Positions 42,401 to 49,520 of a DNA stretch of 64,000 nucleotides are shown here, one piece after another. Every line of letters begins with the position of its first letter. Position 1 is the first letter of the stretch. The notes beneath the pieces were generated by a model. That model saw only the letters and a list, made by a program, of their open reading frames with translations, did not search any database and was not told the DNA's origin. Source of the DNA: Kiritimatiellia bacterium (GTDB taxonomy: Bacteria; Verrucomicrobiota; Kiritimatiellia; RFP12; UBA1067); assembly GCA_017454745.1 (NCBI GenBank), contig JAFTCL010000044.1, positions 1-64,000 of the forward strand, given 5' to 3'. A program made the position numbers and the translations under genes.

Positions 42401-44481
42401 ACGCGGAGCGGATGGAGGCCGATTATGGCGTCATCGGCAACGTGGTGGCGGGGGCGATCAAACTCTACCAGCAGTATCTGCCGGAGGTCGCGTCTTGGGT
42501 CGATCCCTATCTCGCCTACGGCGGGGTCTCGTCCGTAACGAACTACCTCACGCTGCCGGTGGCGATTATCGACACGGGCGCGGACCATCTGGACGGTGCG
42601 GTGGACTACAACTTCTCCGTCGCCGCCTGGTCCAACGCCGCATTCTACGCGAGTTACTACGTGGGGGCTTACGGCTTCACGCCGAAACCGTCCACCTACA
42701 AAGGCCAGCGCCGCGCCGAGGGCGAGGTGCAGATTGCCCTCACCGACTATGCCGCCGAGTTGGCGGAGATCGAGAAGGAGGCCAAGAATGTCGAGGCCGC
42801 CGCGACCAAGCTGCAAGGGTTGATTGACGAATTGACCACCAAGGATTACGATGTCCAGATGGGCTACGTGACCGATGCGGCCGCCGCCGAGGTGCAGGCC
42901 TACAACGACGCGGTGGCGAAAAACGCCGCAACGGTGAAGGCCACCTTGGAACGGTTGAAGGACATCAAGTCCATTATTGCCGAGGTGGCCACCGAGGCGC
43001 TGCCGAAGGTGACGGGCCTCTCGTTCGATTTGACCTCGCTCGGCCGCGCCGCGTTGCTCGCCCTCAAACAAGCCGCGCACGAACTGCTGAACCAGCAGGT
43101 CAGCCAGCAGGAGCAGATCATTGAGAAGGCGAAGACTGAGGCGGAGATTCTTCAGGAGCAGCTGAACCAGAAGTTCTCGACCTATCAGGCAAACGAAGAG
43201 CGCCAGAAGATGGTCAACGCCATCAACGAGCAGATACCGGTATTCAAGGCCGCGCTCGCCAAGCTGGAGGTGGTCTTCAACACCGCCAACGCCACGCGGA
43301 TGAAGTATGCCAAACTCGAGGCAGAGGGCGACGAGCTTCAAAACGAGCGCGAGCGTCTGCGCATCCAGTGGGCCGCCGATCTCTCCCAGAAACGGTACCG
43401 CAACATGATGTATCAGATTCTGCGTGACGATGAGTTGCAGCGTTACAATGAGGCGTTTGAGCTGGCGGCGAAGTACACCTTCCTCGCCGCGAAGGCGTAT
43501 GACTACGAGACCGGTCTGTTGCAGAGCGACTCCTCCGCCACGAGCGGATCGCAGTTCCTCTCCGAGATCGTCCGCAGCCGCGCTTTGGGACGTTTCTCCG
43601 ACGATGGCGCACCGTTGGGCGGCGGGGCGCTGGGCGATTCCGGTCTTGCGGACATCCTATACCGCATGGATGCCAACTGGAGCGTGCTTAAGGGTCGTCT
43701 GGGGTTCAACAATGCCCAGAGCGATATGGATGCCTTCTCGCTGCGCAAGGATCTGTACGGCAAGGCGACCGGTACCGCCGGAGACACGGCCTGGCGCAAC
43801 ATCCTGGCCTCCTGCTGGACGGACGATCTCCGCACCCATCCGGTCTTTAGCCAGCACTGTCAGCCGTTTGACCCGATGGAATCCTCCGAACCCGGTTTCG
43901 CGATTCCTTTCCAGACGGTCATTGCGGCGCGCAAGGATCTCTTCGGCAACGATCTTGCGGGCGGTTCCACCGCTTACTCCTCTACCTATTTCGCCACCAA
44001 GGTGCGCGGGGTAGGGGTATGGCTGGAGGGCAGCAACACCGCTTTGCCGCTCCGTCCTGAGGTCTATCTAGTCCCGAGTGGACTCGACTACATGCGGGTG
44101 CCGATCCGCAGCTCCTCTTCAGCGCTTACCGCCACCAGGGCGTGGCAGGTGGTTGATCAGGTGTTGCCGGTTCCGTATTCGCTAAACGATTCCGATTGGG
44201 ACTCCGCAGACTGGAGCGCTCTGAAGGACATCTGCGCGAACGAACTTTGCACGGTGCGCAAGCATCCCGCGATCCGCGCCCGCGTGGCGACGACGTTCGA
44301 CGATAGCGTAATGACCTACAACGCCCGTCTCATCGGCCGCAGCGTCTGGAACGACCAGTGGTGGATCTTCATCCCGGCGGCTTCGCTCAACGCGGACAAC
44401 GCCACGGCGAAGACGCAATTCCTGAACAACGTTAAGGACATCCATCTCTACCTGAAGACCTATTCGCTGTCAGGGAACTAG
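36439..44481 (+). CDS. Giant secreted protein (2680 residues) with LamG-like and coiled-coil regions
   Basis: Signal peptide (NRLYLWLIGCAAVFAALA) after a perfect AAAGGAGG site; roughly 290-300 kDa. Residues 20-640 are beta-rich and W/Y-rich with no family I know. Residues about 650-850 look like a LamG/concanavalin A domain (QAFTIENWIAF, LWVNGEQ, CTYYVNGMPVSTF, GDWRLFRLWKSERS). Residues about 1460-2090 are alpha-helical. Residues about 2095-2350 form long coiled coils rich in E, K, A and Q (KAKTEAEILQEQLNQ). The C-terminal 300 residues return to beta structure with PEVYLVPSGLDYMRVP and VVDQVLPVPY. No protease, glycosidase or toxin motif is seen. The order beta head, helical body, coiled coil, beta end is reminiscent of large secreted machines, but that is only an analogy. 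Translation is open over 8 kb without a frameshift. Confidence 0.85.
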   Translation: MNRLYLWLIGCAAVFAALADGPTDNLRADWRNPVHTPSANGGVSQNAVMIGPGSGRYFTTNHYYYSVTGGYWYPTTLSTLESYIKNNMKVYNLRSTIGAPIAAVTANKFLGEPLDPPANWNGSEPEITSNTGGRAVWIDFAGVVITTQAGPIEIKWKLTGGATETQTFVVAASPTKRPVRLYWTHQRPASAWTDTFKPLQNAGPTVQFGSNYKVHLYGTDQIRIWKEDSGYEDNTYEDGSYYQVDDGYGYVRLNGAELQAFEGSYGTFLIVYSRLDEALNKRVMLAYELVNVLEPTQTQINVGIGDQLRPYTRSFDTNELFPMVTRGITDESENDEVYVYQHGSGKQKNYLWAIRDSSANPWKIEVYWRAKEELDVIWPFEVDIYSASWKDQNAQYYLRNCKTASGGEAEVEPKVFIPGSLAVEAMDYQVPKTHVHVINGAFYTDYADSATYALLKYTNGDTVWFQTVKSVPNSGPDSDYAYLAQEITAPEAYRMGDEEDGFFYPGWIRTDFKTSNPTRYPVKNAYNPTFYTYPTEWMATNNLYSPIFPVNIGELEVWWSKICDLNEEIRDGSGHIEKLSTPIFFPTEAIRYGISVPHQTTKWDTATPQIVLASGLGSAGWTLPDQETEISGPIIQININEYDLIPESAFIVNVPGGIDGQAFTIENWIAFNSDYYNEDLPAAGVPWVAFHPVDDAGEAEWFPRLTLALDANANLWVNGEQKTYFKTIPVPLFHNDTDDNGYDLHAFHAALTCSDDGHCTYYVNGMPVSTFTAEEDQYIVSGDLMKIFPAAEDPDDNTGNYLFKGDWRLFRLWKSERSHKQIYQNRYVQLDPVNEMLIQYGEQEVELDEGESGSLKGQTLVDSSANAANASLGYRFDPETYPNSPYWIWVGRNWSTLIPPVEGRTFPTSAQIYRQNDPDQDGYNPNEEHAFMVGNVAYAMRCDLNKMDRNGGDFTSLPYVLVQYADPDNPGKYAMQALRVVPENDMYRFRSFLDAGNKIQSISPLDRFQPANLHTFISGPLYEDTEECFKDRKGWYWAQQAGNDGGTTNYVFEFSYPHQEQFDYPDGDAPEPGTVIGWMEGYTGRDDTYLSRWCSAVNYVDGGFLARPASDPADTPVDYTFIVKWPDDVKGLYINDTLIDAKDGLPSIDGQLSVKIAYQQSIATKELPSVKLIDPTRIQYGSLKELPDDVKNYRDAKTNKTKFNDLPPYLRDRLVWNPMAIYDLDHGDTRELELSGKIIRETSYTYAWLNVMDERSKDVLTNPEITPGGADSNWSSAINSMPGTPVVLEDDTEPFDSLALTTTGKGAGYVTLVMNNSTNEEMVPKSEVVSMYVIKVVPELYNGYLHPIQSDNPLDQQMNLKYTSDFGGMPEQWEFEWRYCEPVNGTWNSDQNQWFVLGNSSSSEMLDWVTVGDAGIFGLSDHYVRCRYRPKAGTDAYNLLGDGWSKWSTPCLAEGWIKRVLKAINPFEQRIKDYYNTSISTELSMIQQVGAPYNGDIPLNLEALNENGLLSIYETVLNQAKKLSIDSDKLSTGSLSLALQMAAGRIAELYMVLGNEALADAMNPTVDLGSDSPVDDGAESSIFPFMNQCENLLDEELALLRGRDLATQYERAWVENVEPWSYPYYNRLQWNITADVMGGQVAYILNYGIKDIASSATAKDPDSPDGSVDVYDAVKLYPQGHGDAYGHYLSAEKGYYSLLRHPSFGWTPQIESILAGTVDIMMSYFHEKRFALAAQAKARTAAMIVSRTYRQNYVAGETDPFLHAEDEDVDRAWGTDEWATRGHLGAYYDWLTVNALLPTRENEDHTLVKMLDRESTYELGSIAASAKTIQSTADYADVGLNPIGLADNAIPFDISPSEIDSGKTHFEQIYSRAVKATSVAHDIFKRAKKNANALRDQNESADFEHLVAEEEAAIDRRLKENYGYPYADDIGVGKLYPQGYSGPDLYHYNYIETYDLDNSGHEFGRYYDVLVNNYQLIATNCVGTFVSDAERMEADYGVIGNVVAGAIKLYQQYLPEVASWVDPYLAYGGVSSVTNYLTLPVAIIDTGADHLDGAVDYNFSVAAWSNAAFYASYYVGAYGFTPKPSTYKGQRRAEGEVQIALTDYAAELAEIEKEAKNVEAAATKLQGLIDELTTKDYDVQMGYVTDAAAAEVQAYNDAVAKNAATVKATLERLKDIKSIIAEVATEALPKVTGLSFDLTSLGRAALLALKQAAHELLNQQVSQQEQIIEKAKTEAEILQEQLNQKFSTYQANEERQKMVNAINEQIPVFKAALAKLEVVFNTANATRMKYAKLEAEGDELQNERERLRIQWAADLSQKRYRNMMYQILRDDELQRYNEAFELAAKYTFLAAKAYDYETGLLQSDSSATSGSQFLSEIVRSRALGRFSDDGAPLGGGALGDSGLADILYRMDANWSVLKGRLGFNNAQSDMDAFSLRKDLYGKATGTAGDTAWRNILASCWTDDLRTHPVFSQHCQPFDPMESSEPGFAIPFQTVIAARKDLFGNDLAGGSTAYSSTYFATKVRGVGVWLEGSNTALPLRPEVYLVPSGLDYMRVPIRSSSSALTATRAWQVVDQVLPVPYSLNDSDWDSADWSALKDICANELCTVRKHPAIRARVATTFDDSVMTYNARLIGRSVWNDQWWIFIPAASLNADNATAKTQFLNNVKDIHLYLKTYSLSGN

Positions 44482-44491
44482 GAGTAAGATT

Positions 44492-44532
44492 GCGTTCGAC
44501 CGCAACCGGCAAAACCGGACGCGGCCGAACGC
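44492..44532. other. Intercistronic stem-loop after the giant gene
   Basis: Two 12-nt arms (GCGTTCGACCGC at 44492-44503 and GCGGCCGAACGC at 44521-44532) pair with one mismatch and enclose a second CCGG/CCGG stem with loop CAAAA. There is no T-run, so it is more likely an mRNA-stabilising or partial-termination hairpin within the cluster than a full terminator. Confidence 0.5.
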
Positions 44533-44562
44533 GGATGCTCAGAATGACGAAAGGCAAATGTC

Positions 44563-45405
44563 ATGAAGAAAACAATTGAAATCGTAGCGATTGCCGCTCT
44601 CTGCGCGGCGACGGCCTGGGCGGCATCCATTCCTCAGGCTCCGGTGGTCACCTACGGTCTGGTTCGCGACATGTACGGTTCGCCGCTCACCACAAACGAC
44701 GGCGCAACGATGAAACTCGTGAAGAACGCCGATCCCAACGGAACCGTGTATGCGTCAACTGCGGTGGGCGCTACGGCTTACCCCGGAATGAACTACCGTC
44801 TCTCGCTGGAGATTGACAGCGAAGGCCCGAATCGTCCATACGCAGTGGTCAAGGGTACGGTAATGCTTATCCGGTGCCAGATTGCCGGAGAAGACCAGAC
44901 CCTTACGCCAAGCCCGGTCTTTACGACTCCGGCAAACGGAACGGCGCAACACATTGACTACTCTTTTGGCGGTGACTCCGACGGCGACGGTATGCCCGAC
45001 GAATGGGAAAAGTGGGTGTTGGAGTTGGCGGGACGGGATTACTCCAACTCCGCCGTTGCGGCGTTTAAACCGAATGGCGATGCCGATGGCGACGGCATGA
45101 CCAACCTTCAAGAGTATCTGTCTGGAACCGATCCCTTCCTCGCCACCGATTTGTTGACGATAATATCGGTGCGTTCTTTGTCGGATTCGGGACGGATCGC
45201 GGTTACCTTCACTACTGCGGGAAGCCATACCTACCGTTTGCTCATGACCGAGTCGCTTACGAACCCAAACTGGATCCCGGTGTCCACCGCTGCTGAACCG
45301 GAAGGCGAATTGGAGTATAGGACATACAAGGGCAGCGGACGCAACATCACGGTTTATACCGATAGGAATCTTGAGTCGATGTTCTTTAAGGTTGCCGTCC
45401 AATGA
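44563..45405 (+). CDS. Secreted protein with thrombospondin type 3-like calcium repeats, fourth cluster gene
   Basis: 280 residues with a signal peptide (KKTIEIVAIAALCAATAWAAS). Residues about 140-190 hold two Asp-rich calcium-loop motifs, DSDGDGMPDEWEKW and DADGDGMTNLQEYLSGTDP, the pattern of thrombospondin type 3 repeats often found near the C-terminus of PVC-group exported proteins. The last 85 residues form a beta domain (SGRIAVTFTTAGSHTYRLL). The N-terminal 120 residues (VTYGLVRDMYGSPLTTNDGA) resemble a carrier domain of unknown type. Its TGA overlaps the next ATG (ATGA), so the two are translationally coupled. Calcium binding is inferred from the motif. Confidence 0.8.
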   Translation: MKKTIEIVAIAALCAATAWAASIPQAPVVTYGLVRDMYGSPLTTNDGATMKLVKNADPNGTVYASTAVGATAYPGMNYRLSLEIDSEGPNRPYAVVKGTVMLIRCQIAGEDQTLTPSPVFTTPANGTAQHIDYSFGGDSDGDGMPDEWEKWVLELAGRDYSNSAVAAFKPNGDADGDGMTNLQEYLSGTDPFLATDLLTIISVRSLSDSGRIAVTFTTAGSHTYRLLMTESLTNPNWIPVSTAAEPEGELEYRTYKGSGRNITVYTDRNLESMFFKVAVQ

Positions 45406-45833
45406 CGAGATGTTTTGCGGTATTCATATTGACGGCGGCGGCGCTTTCAGCCACCGCCGGTGTATGGACCAACGCGGTCGGTCGCGCGTTTTCGGCGAAA
45501 CTGTTGTCGGTTGATGACACTGCCGCCACTTTCGTTTTTGCAGAAGACGGCGCGACCAACCGGATTGAGTTGGCAAAACTCGATCCCGCCACCCGGCAGC
45601 GTGCCTGTCGCGAGGCGGGTTATCTTCCGGTCCCTCCGGCGTTGGCTCCCACCTTTCGGCGCGCCTCGGAAGATTGGGTGCAAACGCAGTCGCTTGAAGA
45701 GAGCGGACGTCTGGAACCGGAAAAAGCCGCCGCCCGCCGCAAGGCGATTCTCAACGCATTTGCGCGGCGTTGCCGCGAGGCCGGAATTGAAGATGCCGAC
45801 ATCAAGATGCTTTCCGGCCGTATCGGCAAGTAG
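45402..45833 (+). CDS. Small secreted protein with SHD1-like domain, last cluster gene
   Basis: 143 residues with a signal peptide (TRCFAVFILTAAALSATAG). Residues 20-65 read VWTNAVGRAFSAKLLSVD, then VFAEDGATNRIELAKLDPATRQRA. This matches the SHD1-like pattern (W-x-x-x-x-GR, a beta pair, L-x-x-L-D) that is common in exported proteins of planctomycetes and relatives. The C-terminal 60 residues are charged and helical. It overlaps the preceding gene by 4 nt and ends 23 nt before the convergent radical SAM gene. No enzymatic role is seen; a binding or adaptor role is conceivable. Confidence 0.7.
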   Translation: MTRCFAVFILTAAALSATAGVWTNAVGRAFSAKLLSVDDTAATFVFAEDGATNRIELAKLDPATRQRACREAGYLPVPPALAPTFRRASEDWVQTQSLEESGRLEPEKAAARRKAILNAFARRCREAGIEDADIKMLSGRIGK

Positions 45834-45856
45834 CTTTCGGCAAGCAGTCAGATTGA

Positions 45857-46789
45857 TTATTCCATAATTGCGAACGCCGGCAATCCGCGGTTTTTTATTT
45901 CTTTCAGAATTCCCCGCATTTCATTTTCGCTCTTGGAGAAAGTGCGTGACAAAACCGGGATGGAAACGGGGTGCCGGCTTAAAAGATTTAGCAGCGCCGT
46001 TTCGGAAAAGGGGATGGTGACGGCTGGCGGTTCGCCGCCGCCGGCGTAGGCGTTTGGTCCGAAAAGCCGCAATAGCGCCCTGATACGTTCGGGCGGGCAG
46101 GCTACAACCCCGGATTCGGCCGGGGGACGGATTGCGGTGTTAAGGGTTATGTAATCGGGGGAGAAGCTTTTCACCAGCTCCGCGGTTTTTGAAGCCGCTT
46201 CGTCGGAATCGTTGATGCCCGGAATGATGAAAACCTCGCAATCCAAACGTCCCGTGAACTCTTCGCGGAATTTACGGTAACCATCCACAATCCGGTCGAG
46301 CCGCAGGGTAGGGTGGGGGCGGCAGATCCGTTCAAACGAACTCTGGTCCCAAGCGTGAAGAGAAACCTTGACCACGTCCGCAAGTTTCGCGTCGCGGCGC
46401 ACTTCGGGATCCCAAAACAGTGAACCGTTGGAAAGTAGCAAGGTACGGCAGTCGCCTTTCTCGTGCGCCCATTGGAAAACCTTGCCGAAGTGCCGGTGCA
46501 GCGTGGGCTCGCCGGAACCGGCGGCGGTGATGAAATCTGCGGTGCCGCCGGAATCTCGCCAAAAGTCGAGTTCTGCCAGCACTTCGGATATCGGCGGGAT
46601 TTCATTGCGTTCCGCCACGGTGGCCGGAGTGGGGCCGATTTGGCAGAACAGGCAGTTGAAACTGCAAGTCTTAGGCACGGAGAGATCCACTCCCAGCGAT
46701 TGGCCGTAACGTCGCGAAGATACCGGACCGTAAACGTGTTTTAATGCCGGCGGGTTGATGTCGGCGGCGGTATTGTGAATGTCAATCAT
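45857..46789 (-). CDS. Radical SAM protein (COG0731-like)
   Basis: 310 residues. The CSFNCLFC cluster motif (CxxxCxxC, near residue 40) binds the 4Fe-4S cluster that cleaves S-adenosylmethionine. SAM-contacting strands follow: TAAGSGEPTLH, LLLSNGSLF and VVKVSLHAWDQ. The C-terminal 70 residues resemble a winged helix. The layout is like COG0731 proteins, relatives of the wybutosine enzymes, most of which have no known substrate. It starts inside the stop codon of the GH39-like gene (ATGA), so it is translationally coupled to it and is the last gene of a four-gene group. Why it joins sugar genes is unclear. Confidence 0.85.
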   Translation of the reverse strand: MIDIHNTAADINPPALKHVYGPVSSRRYGQSLGVDLSVPKTCSFNCLFCQIGPTPATVAERNEIPPISEVLAELDFWRDSGGTADFITAAGSGEPTLHRHFGKVFQWAHEKGDCRTLLLSNGSLFWDPEVRRDAKLADVVKVSLHAWDQSSFERICRPHPTLRLDRIVDGYRKFREEFTGRLDCEVFIIPGINDSDEAASKTAELVKSFSPDYITLNTAIRPPAESGVVACPPERIRALLRLFGPNAYAGGGEPPAVTIPFSETALLNLLSRHPVSIPVLSRTFSKSENEMRGILKEIKNRGLPAFAIME

Positions 46790-48348
46790 TTGTTGTTAGC
46801 CTCGCGCATCGGCACAGATTGCAGGTCGGTCACCATCACCGGCGAATCCCACATCGGCACGTCGCGGATAATCGTAGTGTTGTCGGCATGGGTGACGGTT
46901 TCGGCGGGGATTTCAAACACCCGTCCGGTGATCATCTCCACCCACACCGGATGCTCCACCCGGCCGGGCAGGTTAATCTTAACCCGGTCGAAACCGAGGG
47001 TGGAAGATGGTCTGCTGTCGGAAAACCACATAAAGCGGAACAAGCTGTCGCCGCGGGCAAAGCGGACGGAAAAGAGCGTGCGCTTGCCCGTGTCTTTGGG
47101 GTCGAAGCGTTGTTCGATTGGGAATCCCGGTTGGGACACGATTTTAACCGGATGCGCCTCGTCGTCAAGGAGACTGAAAACGTTCTGCATCGCATAATAG
47201 CTGGGACGGCGGTAAACAAACTCCTTGAGGGTGTTGGATCGGATAAGCCCGAAACTCTGGAGCATAAAGGTGTATTGCAGGTCGATCATCGTAAAAACAT
47301 TGCAGGGAATCTCTCGCGCCGCGTCACCGATGGTGCGGCGGAGATCCCATTTCGCCTGCGCGTATTCCGACCATTCGATATTGGAAAGCGCGTGGGCAAA
47401 TTCAAGCTGGGAAGGGCATCCGGTCTCGCCCTGCATGATGTCAAACGCGTCACTGTAGCTTTTGACCAGCTTGCGCAAAGGCACCGCGATTTTGTCATAC
47501 GCCGTGTCGGGGTTCGGATAGTACGGGTGATAGATAAAGTATGAGCCTAGTTCGAGCGCGTTTTCCTGTTTCAGCTTGTCAAGCACGCAGGTGTAGTCTT
47601 TGGGGAAGTTTACCGCGGTGCAGAATATCTTGGCGTTGGGCTGAACTGCTCGAATCGCCTTGGCGGTGCGGTAGAACATTTCGGCATACTCCGGTCCTTG
47701 TCCGAAAGGCTCGTTCCAGATCTCCCATTCGTCAACCACATCCTTGTAGCGATTTACGCACGCCGTACAGTAACGAAGCCACGCTTCGAACGCCTCCGGA
47801 TTATCGGTGACCTGTTTCACTTTCATGCCGAGGCGGAAATCGCTGCCCCAAACCGGATTACCGTAAGCAAGGCAGATCCACGGTTTTACGCTCATCGCCG
47901 CCATTTCGCGGACGTGGGGATCGAACCAGGTGAAATCGTACACCCCTTTTTCCTGCTCGGTTTTCGCCCAGCCGGAGAACAGGCGTCCGTGCTTAACGCC
48001 CAGCGGCCCCAACCACGCTTTGTATGCGTTCCAATCCGCGTAATCGCGATCCATGGTTTCGCAGCCAATCGACCATTTGGACGATTTGATCTCTTTCGCG
48101 TCACGAACCGCCAACCGTCCGATCTCTTTAAGTCCGGGATTAAGCTCGTTCAACCGTATCCACGTCACACACTTCCGCTCTTTCTTTGGGGCGGCGGCGC
48201 GATTCGCAGTGTTGGTGGGCGGGGCTTTGTCGCCCCAGGCGTCCCAGCTCTTGATTTTAGCCGCATCTTTGAACTGCACAATCTCCGCAAACGCGGCGGA
48301 TACGATCAAACTCAGAGAAAAAAACAGACAGGTAACGTTGATTTTCAT
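46786..48348 (-). CDS. Secreted GH39-like (clan GH-A) glycoside hydrolase
   Basis: 520 residues. The ATG at 48348 follows AGGAAA; an open frame runs upstream but overlaps kduD. Signal peptide (KINVTCLFFSLSLIVSAAFA). A TIM barrel starts near residue 90. The acid/base Glu is in EWEIWNEPFGQG near 209, and the likely nucleophile Glu is in MQGETGCPS near 306, the standard clan GH-A arrangement. The overall shape is closest to GH39 (xylosidase, iduronidase) by eye; other clan GH-A families are possible. The C-terminal 110 residues form a beta-sandwich. It lies 17 nt after kduD and is coupled to the radical SAM gene. With KduD this suggests breakdown of a uronic-acid-containing glycan. Confidence 0.78.
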   Translation of the reverse strand: MKINVTCLFFSLSLIVSAAFAEIVQFKDAAKIKSWDAWGDKAPPTNTANRAAAPKKERKCVTWIRLNELNPGLKEIGRLAVRDAKEIKSSKWSIGCETMDRDYADWNAYKAWLGPLGVKHGRLFSGWAKTEQEKGVYDFTWFDPHVREMAAMSVKPWICLAYGNPVWGSDFRLGMKVKQVTDNPEAFEAWLRYCTACVNRYKDVVDEWEIWNEPFGQGPEYAEMFYRTAKAIRAVQPNAKIFCTAVNFPKDYTCVLDKLKQENALELGSYFIYHPYYPNPDTAYDKIAVPLRKLVKSYSDAFDIMQGETGCPSQLEFAHALSNIEWSEYAQAKWDLRRTIGDAAREIPCNVFTMIDLQYTFMLQSFGLIRSNTLKEFVYRRPSYYAMQNVFSLLDDEAHPVKIVSQPGFPIEQRFDPKDTGKRTLFSVRFARGDSLFRFMWFSDSRPSSTLGFDRVKINLPGRVEHPVWVEMITGRVFEIPAETVTHADNTTIIRDVPMWDSPVMVTDLQSVPMREANNK

Positions 48349-48365
48349 GGCGTTTCCTAAGTAGG

Positions 48366-49133
48366 TTAACGTCCGAGCCAGCCGCCATCTACTGGCAACA
48401 CGATGCCATTGACATAATCCGAAGCGTGAGAAGCGAGAAACACCGCCGCGCCTTGCAAGTCTTCCGGGCGTCCCCAACGCCCGGCGGGAATGCGTTCGAG
48501 AATCTGGCGGCTGCGATCCGGGTCGGCCCGTAGCGCCGCGGTATTGTCGGTGGCGATGTAGCCGGGAGCGATGGCGTTGACATTCACGCCGCGTCCCGCC
48601 CATTCGTTGGCGAGCGCCTTGCATAGTTGCGCCACGCCGCCTTTGCTAGCCGCGTAGCCGGGAACGTTTATGCCACCCTGAAAAGAGAGCAGCGAGGCGG
48701 TAAAGACGATTTTACCCCAACCGCGCTCCAGCATCAGTTTACCCAGATCGCGGCTCAACAGGAATTGGGCGTTAAGGTTGATTTCGATGATTTTGTCCCA
48801 GTATTCTTCCGGGTGTTCCGCCGCCGGTTTACGCAAGATGTTGCCCGCGTTGTTGAACAGGATATCGATGCGCGGATGGCGGGCGGTGACGTTGCGGATA
48901 AATTCGCGCACTGCGTCGCGGTTGGAGAAATCGCAGGCGTAGCCGGTGAATTTGCGTCCCCGGGCGGCAACCGCCTGTTCGACATCGCTTCCGGTCGGCT
49001 CCAATGAAGCGCTGACCCCGATAATGTCCGCGCCGGCCTCGGCCAGCGCTTCGGCGATACCCTTGCCGATGCCGCGTTTGCAGCCGGTCACCAGCGCGGT
49101 AAGCCCGTGTAAGGAAAATTGGTCGATAATCAT
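48366..49133 (-). CDS. kduD: 2-dehydro-3-deoxy-D-gluconate 5-dehydrogenase (KduD, SDR family)
   Basis: 255 residues, normal. SDR marks: TGCKRGIGKG for the nucleotide, NNAG, and the YAASK catalytic pair. KduD-specific blocks are strong: SFQGGINVPGYAASKGGVAQL, NEWAGRGVNVNAIAPGYIATDNT, RIPAGRWGRPEDLQG and the C-terminal DGGWLGR. It interconverts 2,5-diketo-3-deoxygluconate and 2-keto-3-deoxygluconate in the pathway for unsaturated uronates from pectin or glycosaminoglycans, in the cytoplasm. KduI is not in the window. Its ATG overlaps the stop of the small membrane protein gene (ATGA), so translation is coupled. Confidence 0.92.
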   Translation of the reverse strand: MIIDQFSLHGLTALVTGCKRGIGKGIAEALAEAGADIIGVSASLEPTGSDVEQAVAARGRKFTGYACDFSNRDAVREFIRNVTARHPRIDILFNNAGNILRKPAAEHPEEYWDKIIEINLNAQFLLSRDLGKLMLERGWGKIVFTASLLSFQGGINVPGYAASKGGVAQLCKALANEWAGRGVNVNAIAPGYIATDNTAALRADPDRSRQILERIPAGRWGRPEDLQGAAVFLASHASDYVNGIVLPVDGGWLGR

Positions 49134-49423
49134 GATAGGTCCCCTTTGTCGCGTTTCAAGTCGATGAAATGGTTGCGGATATAGAAACAGATATCGAGCG
49201 CGACCATTGTGGCGTTGGCGATGTACAGCCACACTACGCCGTCCACCTTCTGCTGCCAGCAAAGCTTATGGGTCAGTCCGCTGGCGTAGCCGACGGCAAC
49301 GATAATCAGAAATGAAAGACTCTTGCCTTTGTTGGTACGAGACCGCCAAGATTTCAGCAGCGAGGCCGGCCAAGCCAGACCGAAACAGAGCATCATAGCG
49401 GCTTCGAAAATAGGAAAATCCAT
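49130..49423 (-). CDS. Small membrane protein, PQ-loop/SemiSWEET-like
   Basis: 97 residues from the ATG at 49423; a TTG further up falls inside the terminator and is unlikely. Three hydrophobic segments are separated by a basic loop (KSWRSRTNKGKSL) and preceded by GLAWPASL, with a late NATMVALDICFYIRN. Size, three-helix layout, the Pro in helix 1 and the Asn in helix 3 are reminiscent of SemiSWEET sugar transporters, but the classic PQ pair is absent, so the family is uncertain. No ribosome site is clear. It is coupled to kduD by an ATGA overlap and opens the group kduD, GH39-like, radical SAM. A sugar or uronate transport role is inference from context. Confidence 0.65.
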   Translation of the reverse strand: MDFPIFEAAMMLCFGLAWPASLLKSWRSRTNKGKSLSFLIIVAVGYASGLTHKLCWQQKVDGVVWLYIANATMVALDICFYIRNHFIDLKRDKGDLS

Positions 49424-49454
49424 TTGATACGGGCGGTTGCGGGTTATTAATTGC

Positions 49455-49499
49455 AAAAAACGCAAATGAATATGCGAGGCACACTCATTTGCGTTTTTT
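49455..49499 (-). terminator. Rho-independent terminator of the HU-like gene
   Basis: A perfect 15-bp inverted repeat (core CGCAAATGA) with a 15-nt loop, flanked by A6 and T6, so it can act in either direction. On the minus strand it lies 21 nt after the HU stop and ends in T6. The next gene starts only 32 nt further on. Confidence 0.9.
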
Positions 49500-49520
49500 C
49501 AAGCATTCACCTACGGGTGT

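Noticed and set aside
40300-43341. A 1013-codon open frame on the minus strand opposite the giant gene
   Set aside because: It is a shadow of the plus-strand gene's codon use. The translation is Arg/His/Val-rich with no domain, and the plus strand has a signal peptide and ribosome site. The same holds for 37396-39612 (-) and 930-2900 (-).
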